NCBI GenBank assembly: GCA_030673205.1
Contig: DAOVJP010000002.1
Location: forward strand, 1-24,444
Source: Thermoplasmata archaeon
GTDB lineage: Archaea > Thermoplasmatota > Thermoplasmata > JAGHBH01
Direction of reading: 5' to 3'
DNA: 24,444 nucleotides
The translations under genes and the position numbers were made by a program. Each line of letters opens with the position of its first letter. Within the stretch, counting starts at the first letter, position 1. Below are positions 1 to 6,938 of the stretch, one piece after another. Below the pieces are notes generated by a model, which had not been told where the DNA came from, ran no database searches, and saw only the letters and a list, made by a program, of their open reading frames with translations.

Positions 1-1
1 A

Positions 2-1102
2 GTCATTTTCATAGGCTGGTCGGCGATGGTGTTGGCTCCGATCATTCTCATTGGAGCCACCAGCTTTTCTGCTCTTCTCATCGCATCCTTTATGGAGGGA
101 TGCGGTGTGGGATTGAGCTTGGCGGCCTTCCAGTCATATATAGCCGACATAAGCAAGAAGAGGCGTCTCTCCTCCAACTATGGCGTGTTGATATCGATCT
201 CCCTCGTCATCGCGGCCCCGGTGACATATGGGATGGGGGTGTGGGTGGACACCGCAGCATCCCCCGCGGCGGGGTTGGATATGGGGTTCTTTGCATTGGC
301 CATCCTGATGCTCTTGGGAGCCCTCTCCGCCCTCGGTCTTCGCCCCATCAAACATGGGCAAGAAGAGGGGCGAACAAGGTTCAACATCCGCGGTGCCATG
401 AAGCTCTTCAACGATAGAGAGAAGAGGGTGGTGAAGGATTTTGCATTGATGCAAGGGGTGACCGGCATAGGGGCCGCTCTCACCGTCCAGTTCTTCAGCC
501 TCTTCTTCATAGACAGGTTTGGCGTGGACCATGTGGTCCTCTTCACACTTTCCGCTGTGGGAATAGGGGTGCTAGCCCTTTCAACATTCATCTCCGGGGA
601 GCTTGGAGGAACGGTCAACAAACTGCGGTTCATACTGCTCAGCAACATCATAGCCGTTCCCATGGCCCTGGGAATAATACTGGCCCCGGCCTTTCCTCTA
701 GCCGGGGGTTTCTTCATCGTCAGAATGGCATTGGCCAATATGGTGTGGCCGTTGTGGAGCGCCTTCTTCATGGAGAACGTGCGCCCCCAGGTGAGGGGGG
801 TAGCCAATGGCATAGGCTTTACCGTATGGAACCTCGCATACATCCCGAGCGCCTTCATAGGATGGGATATGCTCAAGAGCACAGGGGGCTGGACGATACC
901 CCTGGCCGCCGTCATGTATGTGTCTGTCAGTGCCTATGTGGCATGGCATCTGCGGGATATGGAGGGAGACAAGCGCCCACGAAGCAGCCGCCCGCGCACT
1001 GCGAGCATGTACGGGAAGCCAAGAAGAAAACCGCGGAGAACACCACATGGAAAACCGCAGGTGAGGCGGCAGGGGTCGTGGGTGAGAGAGCAAGGGTCGT
1101 AG
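2..1102 (+). CDS. MFS transporter, 5'-truncated by the window edge
   Basis: Partial gene: the frame is open to the left edge, so the true start lies outside; about 366 residues are visible. The protein is a string of hydrophobic helices broken by short basic loops, the pattern of a major facilitator superfamily secondary transporter. It shows a basic central cytoplasmic loop (around visible residues 105-150) between two membrane halves, and a late helix with a V-R-G-x-A-N-G motif typical of the second half of drug/sugar-type MFS proteins. The substrate cannot be told. The last 50 or so residues form an unusual Arg/Lys/Pro/Gly-rich cytoplasmic tail whose final codons lie inside a short tandem repeat, so the tail probably arose by repeat slippage. 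The family call is good; a specific function would be a guess. Confidence 0.82.
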   Translation, partial: VIFIGWSAMVLAPIILIGATSFSALLIASFMEGCGVGLSLAAFQSYIADISKKRRLSSNYGVLISISLVIAAPVTYGMGVWVDTAASPAAGLDMGFFALAILMLLGALSALGLRPIKHGQEEGRTRFNIRGAMKLFNDREKRVVKDFALMQGVTGIGAALTVQFFSLFFIDRFGVDHVVLFTLSAVGIGVLALSTFISGELGGTVNKLRFILLSNIIAVPMALGIILAPAFPLAGGFFIVRMALANMVWPLWSAFFMENVRPQVRGVANGIGFTVWNLAYIPSAFIGWDMLKSTGGWTIPLAAVMYVSVSAYVAWHLRDMEGDKRPRSSRPRTASMYGKPRRKPRRTPHGKPQVRRQGSWVREQGS

Positions 1103-1171
1103 GTGGGGAGAGGTTGTAGGTGAGAGAGCAAGGGCCACAGATTGGGGAGAGGTTGTGGATGAGAACGCAAG
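1061..1171 (+). repeat. Imperfect short tandem repeat at the 3' end of the MFS gene
   Basis: Two adjacent units of 38-39 bases (1081-1118 and 1119-1157) each begin GGTGAGAGAGCAAGG and end with GGGGAGAGGTTGT. A third partial unit starts at 1158 and a degenerate half unit precedes the array at about 1061-1080. The MFS stop codon (1100-1102) lies within the first full unit, so the repeat both supplies the last codons of that gene and continues into the spacer. Confidence 0.75.
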
Positions 1172-1253
1172 AGAGGTCGTTCGAAGCAGGCACCGCAAGG
1201 TCAATGAGGGTTCGGGGATATGGGGGGAGGCACGAACAAGGAGATGAGAAGAC

Positions 1254-1457
1254 ATGGAATGCAAGAAAGACAGGAATTCGGTCGATTGCACATGCACATA
1301 TCCAGGCTGCTCAAAGCACGGCGTATGTTGTGACTGTATCAGGTCTCACAAGGCCATGCGTGAGCTGCCAGGTTGCTTCTTTCCACCGGAGGTGGAGAAG
1401 ACATGGGAGAGGAGCTACGAGGCCTTTGCCGAACTGGTGAAGGAGGGAAGGGTCTAG
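1254..1457 (+). CDS. Small cysteine-rich protein, DUF6485-like
   Basis: A 67-residue protein with eight cysteines (C3, C12, C14, C19, C25, C26, C28, C41) arranged as C-T-C-T-Y-P and C-C-x-C-I, followed by the segment E-L-P-G-C-F-F-P-P and an aromatic helix. I recognise this as the DUF6485 pattern, small cytosolic proteins of unknown function found in anaerobic bacteria and archaea; the cysteines probably bind metal (inference). An AAGGAGATGA Shine-Dalgarno sequence at 1238-1247 sets the ATG at 1254. The gene converges on atpB: the two stop codons share the palindrome CTAG at 1454-1457. Confidence 0.8.
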   Translation: MECKKDRNSVDCTCTYPGCSKHGVCCDCIRSHKAMRELPGCFFPPEVEKTWERSYEAFAELVKEGRV

Positions 1458-2842
1458 CCCTCCATTTTCGGCAGGTATTTTCCCACATACTCGTCCCTTA
1501 TCCTCTTCAGCTCTTCCCGCGGCAGATCGGACAACAGTTCCCATGCCAGTGTCAGGCTCTCTTCCAAGGCCCGGTTCTCATCCTTGCCCTGGGTGACGAA
1601 TCGCGTTTCGAATGCTTCTGTGAAGGCCAGAACCTTTCTGTCCCGTTCTGTCAACGCTTCCTCGCCCACAACAGCCACCAGGCTTCTGAGGTCCATACCC
1701 TCCGCGTAGTCTGCATAGAGCTGGTTGGACACCTCGTCGTGATCTTCACGCGTCATTCCCTTTCCTATGCCCTGTTTCATCAGCCGGCTGAGACACGGTA
1801 GCACGTCCACTGGAGGGTATATCCCCTTGCGGTGCAATTCCCTGGACAGCACTATCTGCCCCTCGGTTATGTATCCGGTCAGGTCCGGTATGGGGTGGGT
1901 GATATCATCGTCGGGCATTGTCAATATGGGTATCTGGGTGATGCTTCCCTTCTTGCCCTGTATCCTCCCTGCCCGCTCGTAGATGTTGGCCAGGTCGGTG
2001 TACATGTATCCGGGATAGCCTCTCCTCCCCGGCACTTCCTCCCTGGCCGCGGCTATCTCCCTCAATGCCTCACAGTAGTTGGTGAGGTCTGTTAAGATGA
2101 CCAGCACATGCATGTCCATCTCGAAGGCTAGATATTCCGCGGCGGTGAGGGCCATGCGGGGAATGATGATTCGTTCTATGGCCGGATCATCCGCTAGGTT
2201 CAGGAAGAGCACAGCCCGTCCCAGTGCGCCGGTGCGCTCGAATTCTTTGATGAAGAAATTTGCCTCTTCAGCGGTGATACCCATGGCGCAGAACACGACG
2301 CTGAACTCCTCCTGCTCTCCGAGCACCTTCGCCTGTCTGGCTATCTGTGCCGCCAGGTCGTTGTGCGGAAGTCCACTGGCACTGAACACAGGGAGCTTCT
2401 GCCCCCGGACGAGGGTGTTCATGAGATCTATGGTGCTCACCCCGGTCTGGATGAACTCTTTAGGATACTCTCGGGCAGAGGGGTTTATCGGTGCTCCGTT
2501 TATATCTCTCCTCTCCACAGGGGTTATGGGTGGCTGGTCGTCCATGGGCTGACCCGTGCCGTTGAACACACGGCCCAGGATCTCCGGGGCCACGGCGAAT
2601 TTCATAGTCTCTCCCAGGAACCGTACGCTGGTCTTCTTGCTGTCCAATCCTTTCGTCCCTTCGAACACCTGGATCACGGCCTTGCCTTCTGCGGCCTCCA
2701 ACACCTGACCGACGCGGTCCTTTCCGTCCGGCCCCCGTATCCGTACGACCTCGCCGTAGGACACGTTCCCCACCTTCTCGATGACGAGGAGGGGGCCGCT
2801 GATATCGGAGACGGTGGTGTATTCGATGTCCTCTTTCTTCAT
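1454..2842 (-). CDS. atpB: A-type ATP synthase subunit B
   Basis: 462 residues, the usual length for the non-catalytic B subunit of the archaeal A1AO ATP synthase, which alternates with subunit A in the A3B3 head. It has the N-terminal beta-barrel (a start of the type T-V-S-D-I-S-G-P-L), a nucleotide-binding core without a canonical Walker A, and the conserved G-R-R-G-Y-P-G-Y-M-Y-T-D-L stretch near residues 270-285. The ATG overlaps the atpA stop codon as ATGA (2839-2842), indicating translational coupling. It is the last gene of the operon. In many archaea the D (central stalk) gene follows, but here the next gene is on the opposite strand. Confidence 0.97.
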   Translation of the reverse strand: MKKEDIEYTTVSDISGPLLVIEKVGNVSYGEVVRIRGPDGKDRVGQVLEAAEGKAVIQVFEGTKGLDSKKTSVRFLGETMKFAVAPEILGRVFNGTGQPMDDQPPITPVERRDINGAPINPSAREYPKEFIQTGVSTIDLMNTLVRGQKLPVFSASGLPHNDLAAQIARQAKVLGEQEEFSVVFCAMGITAEEANFFIKEFERTGALGRAVLFLNLADDPAIERIIIPRMALTAAEYLAFEMDMHVLVILTDLTNYCEALREIAAAREEVPGRRGYPGYMYTDLANIYERAGRIQGKKGSITQIPILTMPDDDITHPIPDLTGYITEGQIVLSRELHRKGIYPPVDVLPCLSRLMKQGIGKGMTREDHDEVSNQLYADYAEGMDLRSLVAVVGEEALTERDRKVLAFTEAFETRFVTQGKDENRALEESLTLAWELLSDLPREELKRIRDEYVGKYLPKMEG

Positions 2843-4650
2843 CGTCTCACCCCCATCTCCTTTGCTTCGGCCTCTAGCTCTTCGTGCAGCCTCTTGTTCA
2901 CAGCCTCGAATTCCTTCTCCGTCGTAGTGGCCATCTTGTTTATTGCCTCCTTGGCCTTCAGCCCCCGTATCGCATCGATGGGCACGCCCTTCTCTGCCAT
3001 GGACTGTGTCATCTCATGGTAGTCCAATATGGTCCGGAGCATGTCATACTGTTTCTTCGGAGAGCAATAGGTGTCCACTTCGTGGAAGGCGTTCTGCTGC
3101 AGAAAATCCTCCCGCACCATCCTGGCCGATTCCAGAAGCGCCTGCTCTTTGGCGGGCAGGGCGTCCGGTCCGACCAGTTGCACTATCTCCTGCAGTTCCG
3201 CTTCTTTTTGTAGTATCTGCATGGCCTTCTTCCTCATCTCGAACCATTCCTCTCCCACTTGCTCCTTCCACCACGGTTCCACCTGCCATAGATAGAGGCT
3301 GTAGCTCCGTAGCCAGTTGATGCTGGGAAAATGCCTCCGGTCCGCCAGGGAGGAATCAAGGGCCCAGAAGACCTTGGCTATGCGGAGTGTGTTCTGTGTG
3401 ACGGGTTCCGAGAAATCACCTCCGGGGGGAGAGACGGCACCTATGACGCTTATGCTCCCTTTTCGCTCCTCGCTGCCTTCCAGTCTGACCATGCCCGCCC
3501 GCTCGTAGAAATCCGCCAGGCGGCTTGAGAGGTACGCGGGATACCCTTCTTCACCGGGCATCTCTTCCAGACGGCCCGATATCTCTCTCATCGCCTCCGC
3601 CCATCGTGAGGTGGAGTCGGCCATGAGGGCCACGTCGTATCCCATATCCCTATAATATTCGGCTATGGTTATGCCGGTATACACGCTGGCTTCCCTGGCG
3701 GCCACAGGCATGTTGGAGGTGTTGGCAATGAGGACGGTACGGTTCATCAGAGGCTCCCCGTTCCTCGGGTCCTCCAGGTTGGGGAACTCGCGCAGCACGT
3801 CTGTCATCTCGTTCCCCCGTTCTCCGCATCCTACGTATACAATGATATCGGCGTCACACCATTTGGCCAACTGGTGTTGGGTGACGGTCTTGCCCGTGCC
3901 AAAGCCACCTGGGATCGCGGCCGTGCCTCCCTTTGATATGGGGAAGAATGTGTCCAGTATGCGCTGGCCTGTCAGAAGGGGCACCACTGGGTCGAGCTTC
4001 TTCCTGAATGGACGGGGTTGTCGGACGGGCCACTTGGTCATCATGCTCATCTCTCCGCCGTCGGGGCCGGAGAGATTGGCTATCATCTCTTCTATGGTGT
4101 AATCTCCCTCCTGGGCGATGGACTCCAGCGTTCCCTCCTTTCCCGGGGGCACCATTATCTTGTGGAGGGCGGTGCTGGTCTCCTGGACCTCTCCTATGAC
4201 ATCCCCGCTCACCATTCTTTCTCCATCTTTGGCCACAGGGACGAAATGCCACTTCTTCTCCCTGTTCAGGGAGGGGACGTTCGAACCCCGTTCTATGAAA
4301 TCCCCCTCTTTTTCCATTATGAGGGGTAAGGGACGTTGGATGCCATCATATATCTGGCCTAACAGGCCGGGGGCCAGTTCCACGGACAACGGCATGTCCT
4401 CCCGTTCCACGCTCTCTCCCGGAGCTATGCCTGAGGTCTCTTCGTAGACCTGTATGGTGGCCCTGTCCTCGTGTATGCCTATTATCTCGCCTATGAGGCC
4501 CTCTTCTCCCACTCGGACGACGTCGTACATCCTGGAGCCCCGCATGGCGGCGGCTTCCACCACCGGGCCAGCCACTTTGATTATGCGTCCATGTGCACTC
4601 TTGGGAGGCGGAGAGGTCTCGGCTGTGCTCTTCAAACTAGTTTCGACCAT
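2839..4650 (-). CDS. atpA: A-type ATP synthase catalytic subunit A
   Basis: 603 residues, normal for the catalytic A subunit, which interconverts ADP plus phosphate and ATP. The P-loop G-G-F-G-T-G-K-T lies at residues 248-255 and is not interrupted, so there is no intein. The A-type 'non-homologous' insert (about 115-190) precedes it, and a V-G-C-G-E-R-G-N-E-M-T motif follows. The N-terminal 20 residues, rich in Ser, Thr and Pro, precede the core start G-R-I-I-K-V-A-G-P. An SD (AGGGTGAT) sits in the 5-base gap behind atpF. Confidence 0.97.
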   Translation of the reverse strand: MVETSLKSTAETSPPPKSAHGRIIKVAGPVVEAAAMRGSRMYDVVRVGEEGLIGEIIGIHEDRATIQVYEETSGIAPGESVEREDMPLSVELAPGLLGQIYDGIQRPLPLIMEKEGDFIERGSNVPSLNREKKWHFVPVAKDGERMVSGDVIGEVQETSTALHKIMVPPGKEGTLESIAQEGDYTIEEMIANLSGPDGGEMSMMTKWPVRQPRPFRKKLDPVVPLLTGQRILDTFFPISKGGTAAIPGGFGTGKTVTQHQLAKWCDADIIVYVGCGERGNEMTDVLREFPNLEDPRNGEPLMNRTVLIANTSNMPVAAREASVYTGITIAEYYRDMGYDVALMADSTSRWAEAMREISGRLEEMPGEEGYPAYLSSRLADFYERAGMVRLEGSEERKGSISVIGAVSPPGGDFSEPVTQNTLRIAKVFWALDSSLADRRHFPSINWLRSYSLYLWQVEPWWKEQVGEEWFEMRKKAMQILQKEAELQEIVQLVGPDALPAKEQALLESARMVREDFLQQNAFHEVDTYCSPKKQYDMLRTILDYHEMTQSMAEKGVPIDAIRGLKAKEAINKMATTTEKEFEAVNKRLHEELEAEAKEMGVRR

Positions 4651-4655
4651 TCATA

Positions 4656-5015
4656 TCACCCTTTCTCTTCATTGCCCTCGTTAGTATCATTGGCATTATC
4701 GTGATCCGCCGTTATTCCCACGGCGCGCCTTATCAGGTCATCTATCCTTCTCGTCCCCCTCTCCCCGCCTCTCCTGGGGGCGACCTCCACTACCAGAGGG
4801 TAGACCGGGCGGGTCTCCTTCCATTGGGCTATCTCTCGTTCAAGGAGTTTGGAATATGTGGTGGTTATGAGCAGCACCGCCACATCATCGCTCTTCATGA
4901 CCTCCGCCAGAGCTTTGTCCGCGCTCTCCAACCCCTCCACCGTGTATCTCAGGCTCGCACCGCCGAGAGCGAAACCGGCCACGGTCTCACGGTCCCCTAT
5001 GACCGCGATCCTCAT
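4656..5015 (-). CDS. atpF: A-type ATP synthase subunit F
   Basis: 119 residues. The first 100 match the small Rossmann-like central-stalk subunit F: start M-R-I-A-V-I-G-D-R-E-T-V-x-G-F-A-L-G-G, then a V-A-V-L-L-I-T segment and a late I-D-D-L-I-R-R-A-V-G. F couples the rotating stalk to the head. The last 18 or so residues are an acidic, Asn-rich tail (N-D-T-N-E-G-N-E-E-K-G) that is not part of the fold. The start codon overlaps the atpC stop as ATGA (5012-5015). Confidence 0.95.
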   Translation of the reverse strand: MRIAVIGDRETVAGFALGGASLRYTVEGLESADKALAEVMKSDDVAVLLITTTYSKLLEREIAQWKETRPVYPLVVEVAPRRGGERGTRRIDDLIRRAVGITADHDNANDTNEGNEEKG

Positions 5016-6187
5016 GCTGTTCCCTCCATTATCAGGAACGGTTCTATCTCCTGGAAGGAGAGGCGGTCGAGCACTCCCCTGGCCACGGCGGTTATGTTCT
5101 TTATCTCCCTCTCTTTCCCATAGGCGAACTTGAGCGCTGGTCCGGCCAACAATGTGTTCTTGGACGATATCTCACATACCACGTCCAGCATATAGGATTC
5201 CATGGCCCGTTCTAATTCGGAGGGGTTGGAGACCCGGAGGCCTTTTTTCTTCATGTATCTCCCATAGGAGGTAGTGTCCAGTTCGGAGAGCAGCCCGGCC
5301 ATATCCTTGATCTCGATCAGCCTCTCCAACATCCATCCGGGCAGCTCCCGCCCTCCCGGTGCCAGCAGGGTGGTGAGATGCTCTCCCTCCGCACCCAGGC
5401 TTCCAGCCCGTGCCAGGAGCTTTATGTTCGTGATGTCGGCCAGCCTTCCATAGAACTCTCGGATGGGGCCGCGGATCTCATCATCCACCATGGAAACGGA
5501 GGAGTTCATATTATCCAACACGGCGCGGTTGAGGAAGAGCTCCCATGCGACCGGTTCCTCTGGATGCTGCTGCAGGCCGTTGGAGAGAGCGATACCCAAC
5601 ATGTTGTCCCCCATTATCTCGGCCACATCCTGGGGTGAGGAGGCATCTGTCAAAAGGCGCATCTTCTCGGCATCCACGTAATACGAGGGGTGGATGACCG
5701 GTTCCTGGCCGGAGCGCAGGCTTCTCAGGACGGCTTTGATCTGGAGGGCGTCCATGCGGATGAGATAGGCTCGGAAAAATGGTTTGGCACCATCCGGGGT
5801 GGCTGCGAGCGTGTTCCGCAGCATACGAATGGTCTCCGCTTCCAGGGTCTCCTCCAGTTCCTCTATGGAAAGACGGGGTGTCTGGGGAACGCGGAAGTCC
5901 AGCTCCGCCAGTCGGGAAGCCATGTCGGAGAGGCTGGTGGATTCGCTCAACCCCTCTAGTGCTTCTCCGGATAGGAAGTGGGTCCCCATGGCTTTGAACC
6001 GGGCGTTGGAATAGGAGTAGGCGGCTATGGCCCGCAGAATGGTGAAATAGGATAGGAAGAGGATGATGACCACTAACAGGACTATGCCTATGATGGCGAA
6101 GGATATCGCCAGTGGGTTCGTGACGTCGAAGGCCGCCATTCCCGCTTCGGGTCCAATGAGCCCCAAGGCTCTTATGTCTGGCATCAT
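5012..6187 (-). CDS. atpC: A-type ATP synthase subunit C with an N-terminal membrane segment
   Basis: 391 residues. The region from about residue 55 on (Y-S-Y-S-N-A-R-F-K-A-M, then helical repeats) matches subunit C, the funnel-shaped adaptor that sits the central stalk on the c-ring. Before it lies an N-terminal extension with one strong hydrophobic helix at about residues 25-50. The well-studied soluble subunit C of Thermus has no such helix; I am not sure how common the anchor is in archaea. Two ATG codons in tandem (6187 and 6184) are possible starts. The AGGGAGTGA SD overlaps the atpE stop. Confidence 0.93.
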   Translation of the reverse strand: MMPDIRALGLIGPEAGMAAFDVTNPLAISFAIIGIVLLVVIILFLSYFTILRAIAAYSYSNARFKAMGTHFLSGEALEGLSESTSLSDMASRLAELDFRVPQTPRLSIEELEETLEAETIRMLRNTLAATPDGAKPFFRAYLIRMDALQIKAVLRSLRSGQEPVIHPSYYVDAEKMRLLTDASSPQDVAEIMGDNMLGIALSNGLQQHPEEPVAWELFLNRAVLDNMNSSVSMVDDEIRGPIREFYGRLADITNIKLLARAGSLGAEGEHLTTLLAPGGRELPGWMLERLIEIKDMAGLLSELDTTSYGRYMKKKGLRVSNPSELERAMESYMLDVVCEISSKNTLLAGPALKFAYGKEREIKNITAVARGVLDRLSFQEIEPFLIMEGTA

Positions 6188-6196
6188 GTGCTATAT

Positions 6197-6928
6197 TCAC
6201 TCCCTGGTCTTCTCCGCTCCTCCGCCCCCCTCTCTATTCCTTGCCCCTATCTCCGTCTCTGCTCTCCCGCCCTTTTCGCTCCTCTGCTCATTCCCCCTCT
6301 CTCTCTTCCCATTGCCCTCTCCAAATAATTCCTGGCTCACCAAAGTGCGTATATCCACACCATCCCTTTCCATCAGGTGGGCGAGGGTCGAATCTATGTG
6401 CCGCTTTCCGTCCGGGGCGTGGAAAAGAACCCCTCCTATAGCACTCGAAGGGAGGGTGTGGCTCACTTTGAATCCCATGGAGGACAAAAGGCCGGCGGTC
6501 TTGTCCCCTTCGATCATCTCCGCCCCGCTTCCGGATGGAAGGAAGCGCTTTCCTTCCTCACCCCTCTTCTTCATGAATGCCACATAGGCCGTCGTCCCTT
6601 CTTTCACTTCCCGTCGAAGGCCTCTCTTTGCCTCTGCTAGGGTCTGTTGGACGAGCCTCTCTTTCGCTCCGGCCAACGTTCTTCGGGATGTCAGCTCGGC
6701 CTCCGCCATCAAACGGTTCTCCAAGAGAACATGCTCCCTGGCTGCTTCCTTCTGTATGAGGGCGATCTCGCCATTTTTCGTCTTCTGATTCTCGGAGGCT
6801 AGGCTATCCAGTTTGGTGTTCAGTATGTATTCCATGCCTCTGGTCTTGTGCTCTTCCTCTCCTTTGATGGAAGAGATGATGGCGTCCACCTTGCCGCGTG
6901 GTGCTCTTGTGTGTGTTTTTTCAGTCAT
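6197..6928 (-). CDS. atpE: A-type ATP synthase subunit E (peripheral stalk) with charged C-terminal tail
   Basis: 243 residues from the ATG at 6928. I prefer this start to an in-frame GTG three codons earlier, because the SD GAGGTGAG that ends the atpK gene is ideally spaced for the ATG. The N-terminal 110 residues form a long charged helix (I-x-K-E-A-A-R-E-H-x-L-L-E-N), and the C-terminal globular domain carries G-G-V-L-F-H-A-P-D-G-K-R-H-I-D-S-T-L, both typical of subunit E. It pairs with subunit H to form the peripheral stalk that holds the A3B3 head still. After the normal end (about residue 205) come some 38 extra residues rich in Gly, Glu and Arg, predicted disordered. Confidence 0.93.
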   Translation of the reverse strand: MTEKTHTRAPRGKVDAIISSIKGEEEHKTRGMEYILNTKLDSLASENQKTKNGEIALIQKEAAREHVLLENRLMAEAELTSRRTLAGAKERLVQQTLAEAKRGLRREVKEGTTAYVAFMKKRGEEGKRFLPSGSGAEMIEGDKTAGLLSSMGFKVSHTLPSSAIGGVLFHAPDGKRHIDSTLAHLMERDGVDIRTLVSQELFGEGNGKRERGNEQRSEKGGRAETEIGARNREGGGGAEKTRE

Positions 6929-6938
6929 CTTTCTCACC

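Noticed and set aside
3854..4252. Long open frames antiparallel or shifted to atpA, atpC, atpI and smc.
   Set aside because: They are shadows of strongly coding genes; composition is Arg/Pro/Gly/Ser-biased and none has a proper start site or domain.
2839..4650. Possible intein in the catalytic subunit A, a common site in archaea.
   Set aside because: The protein has the standard length of about 600 residues and the P-loop is uninterrupted.
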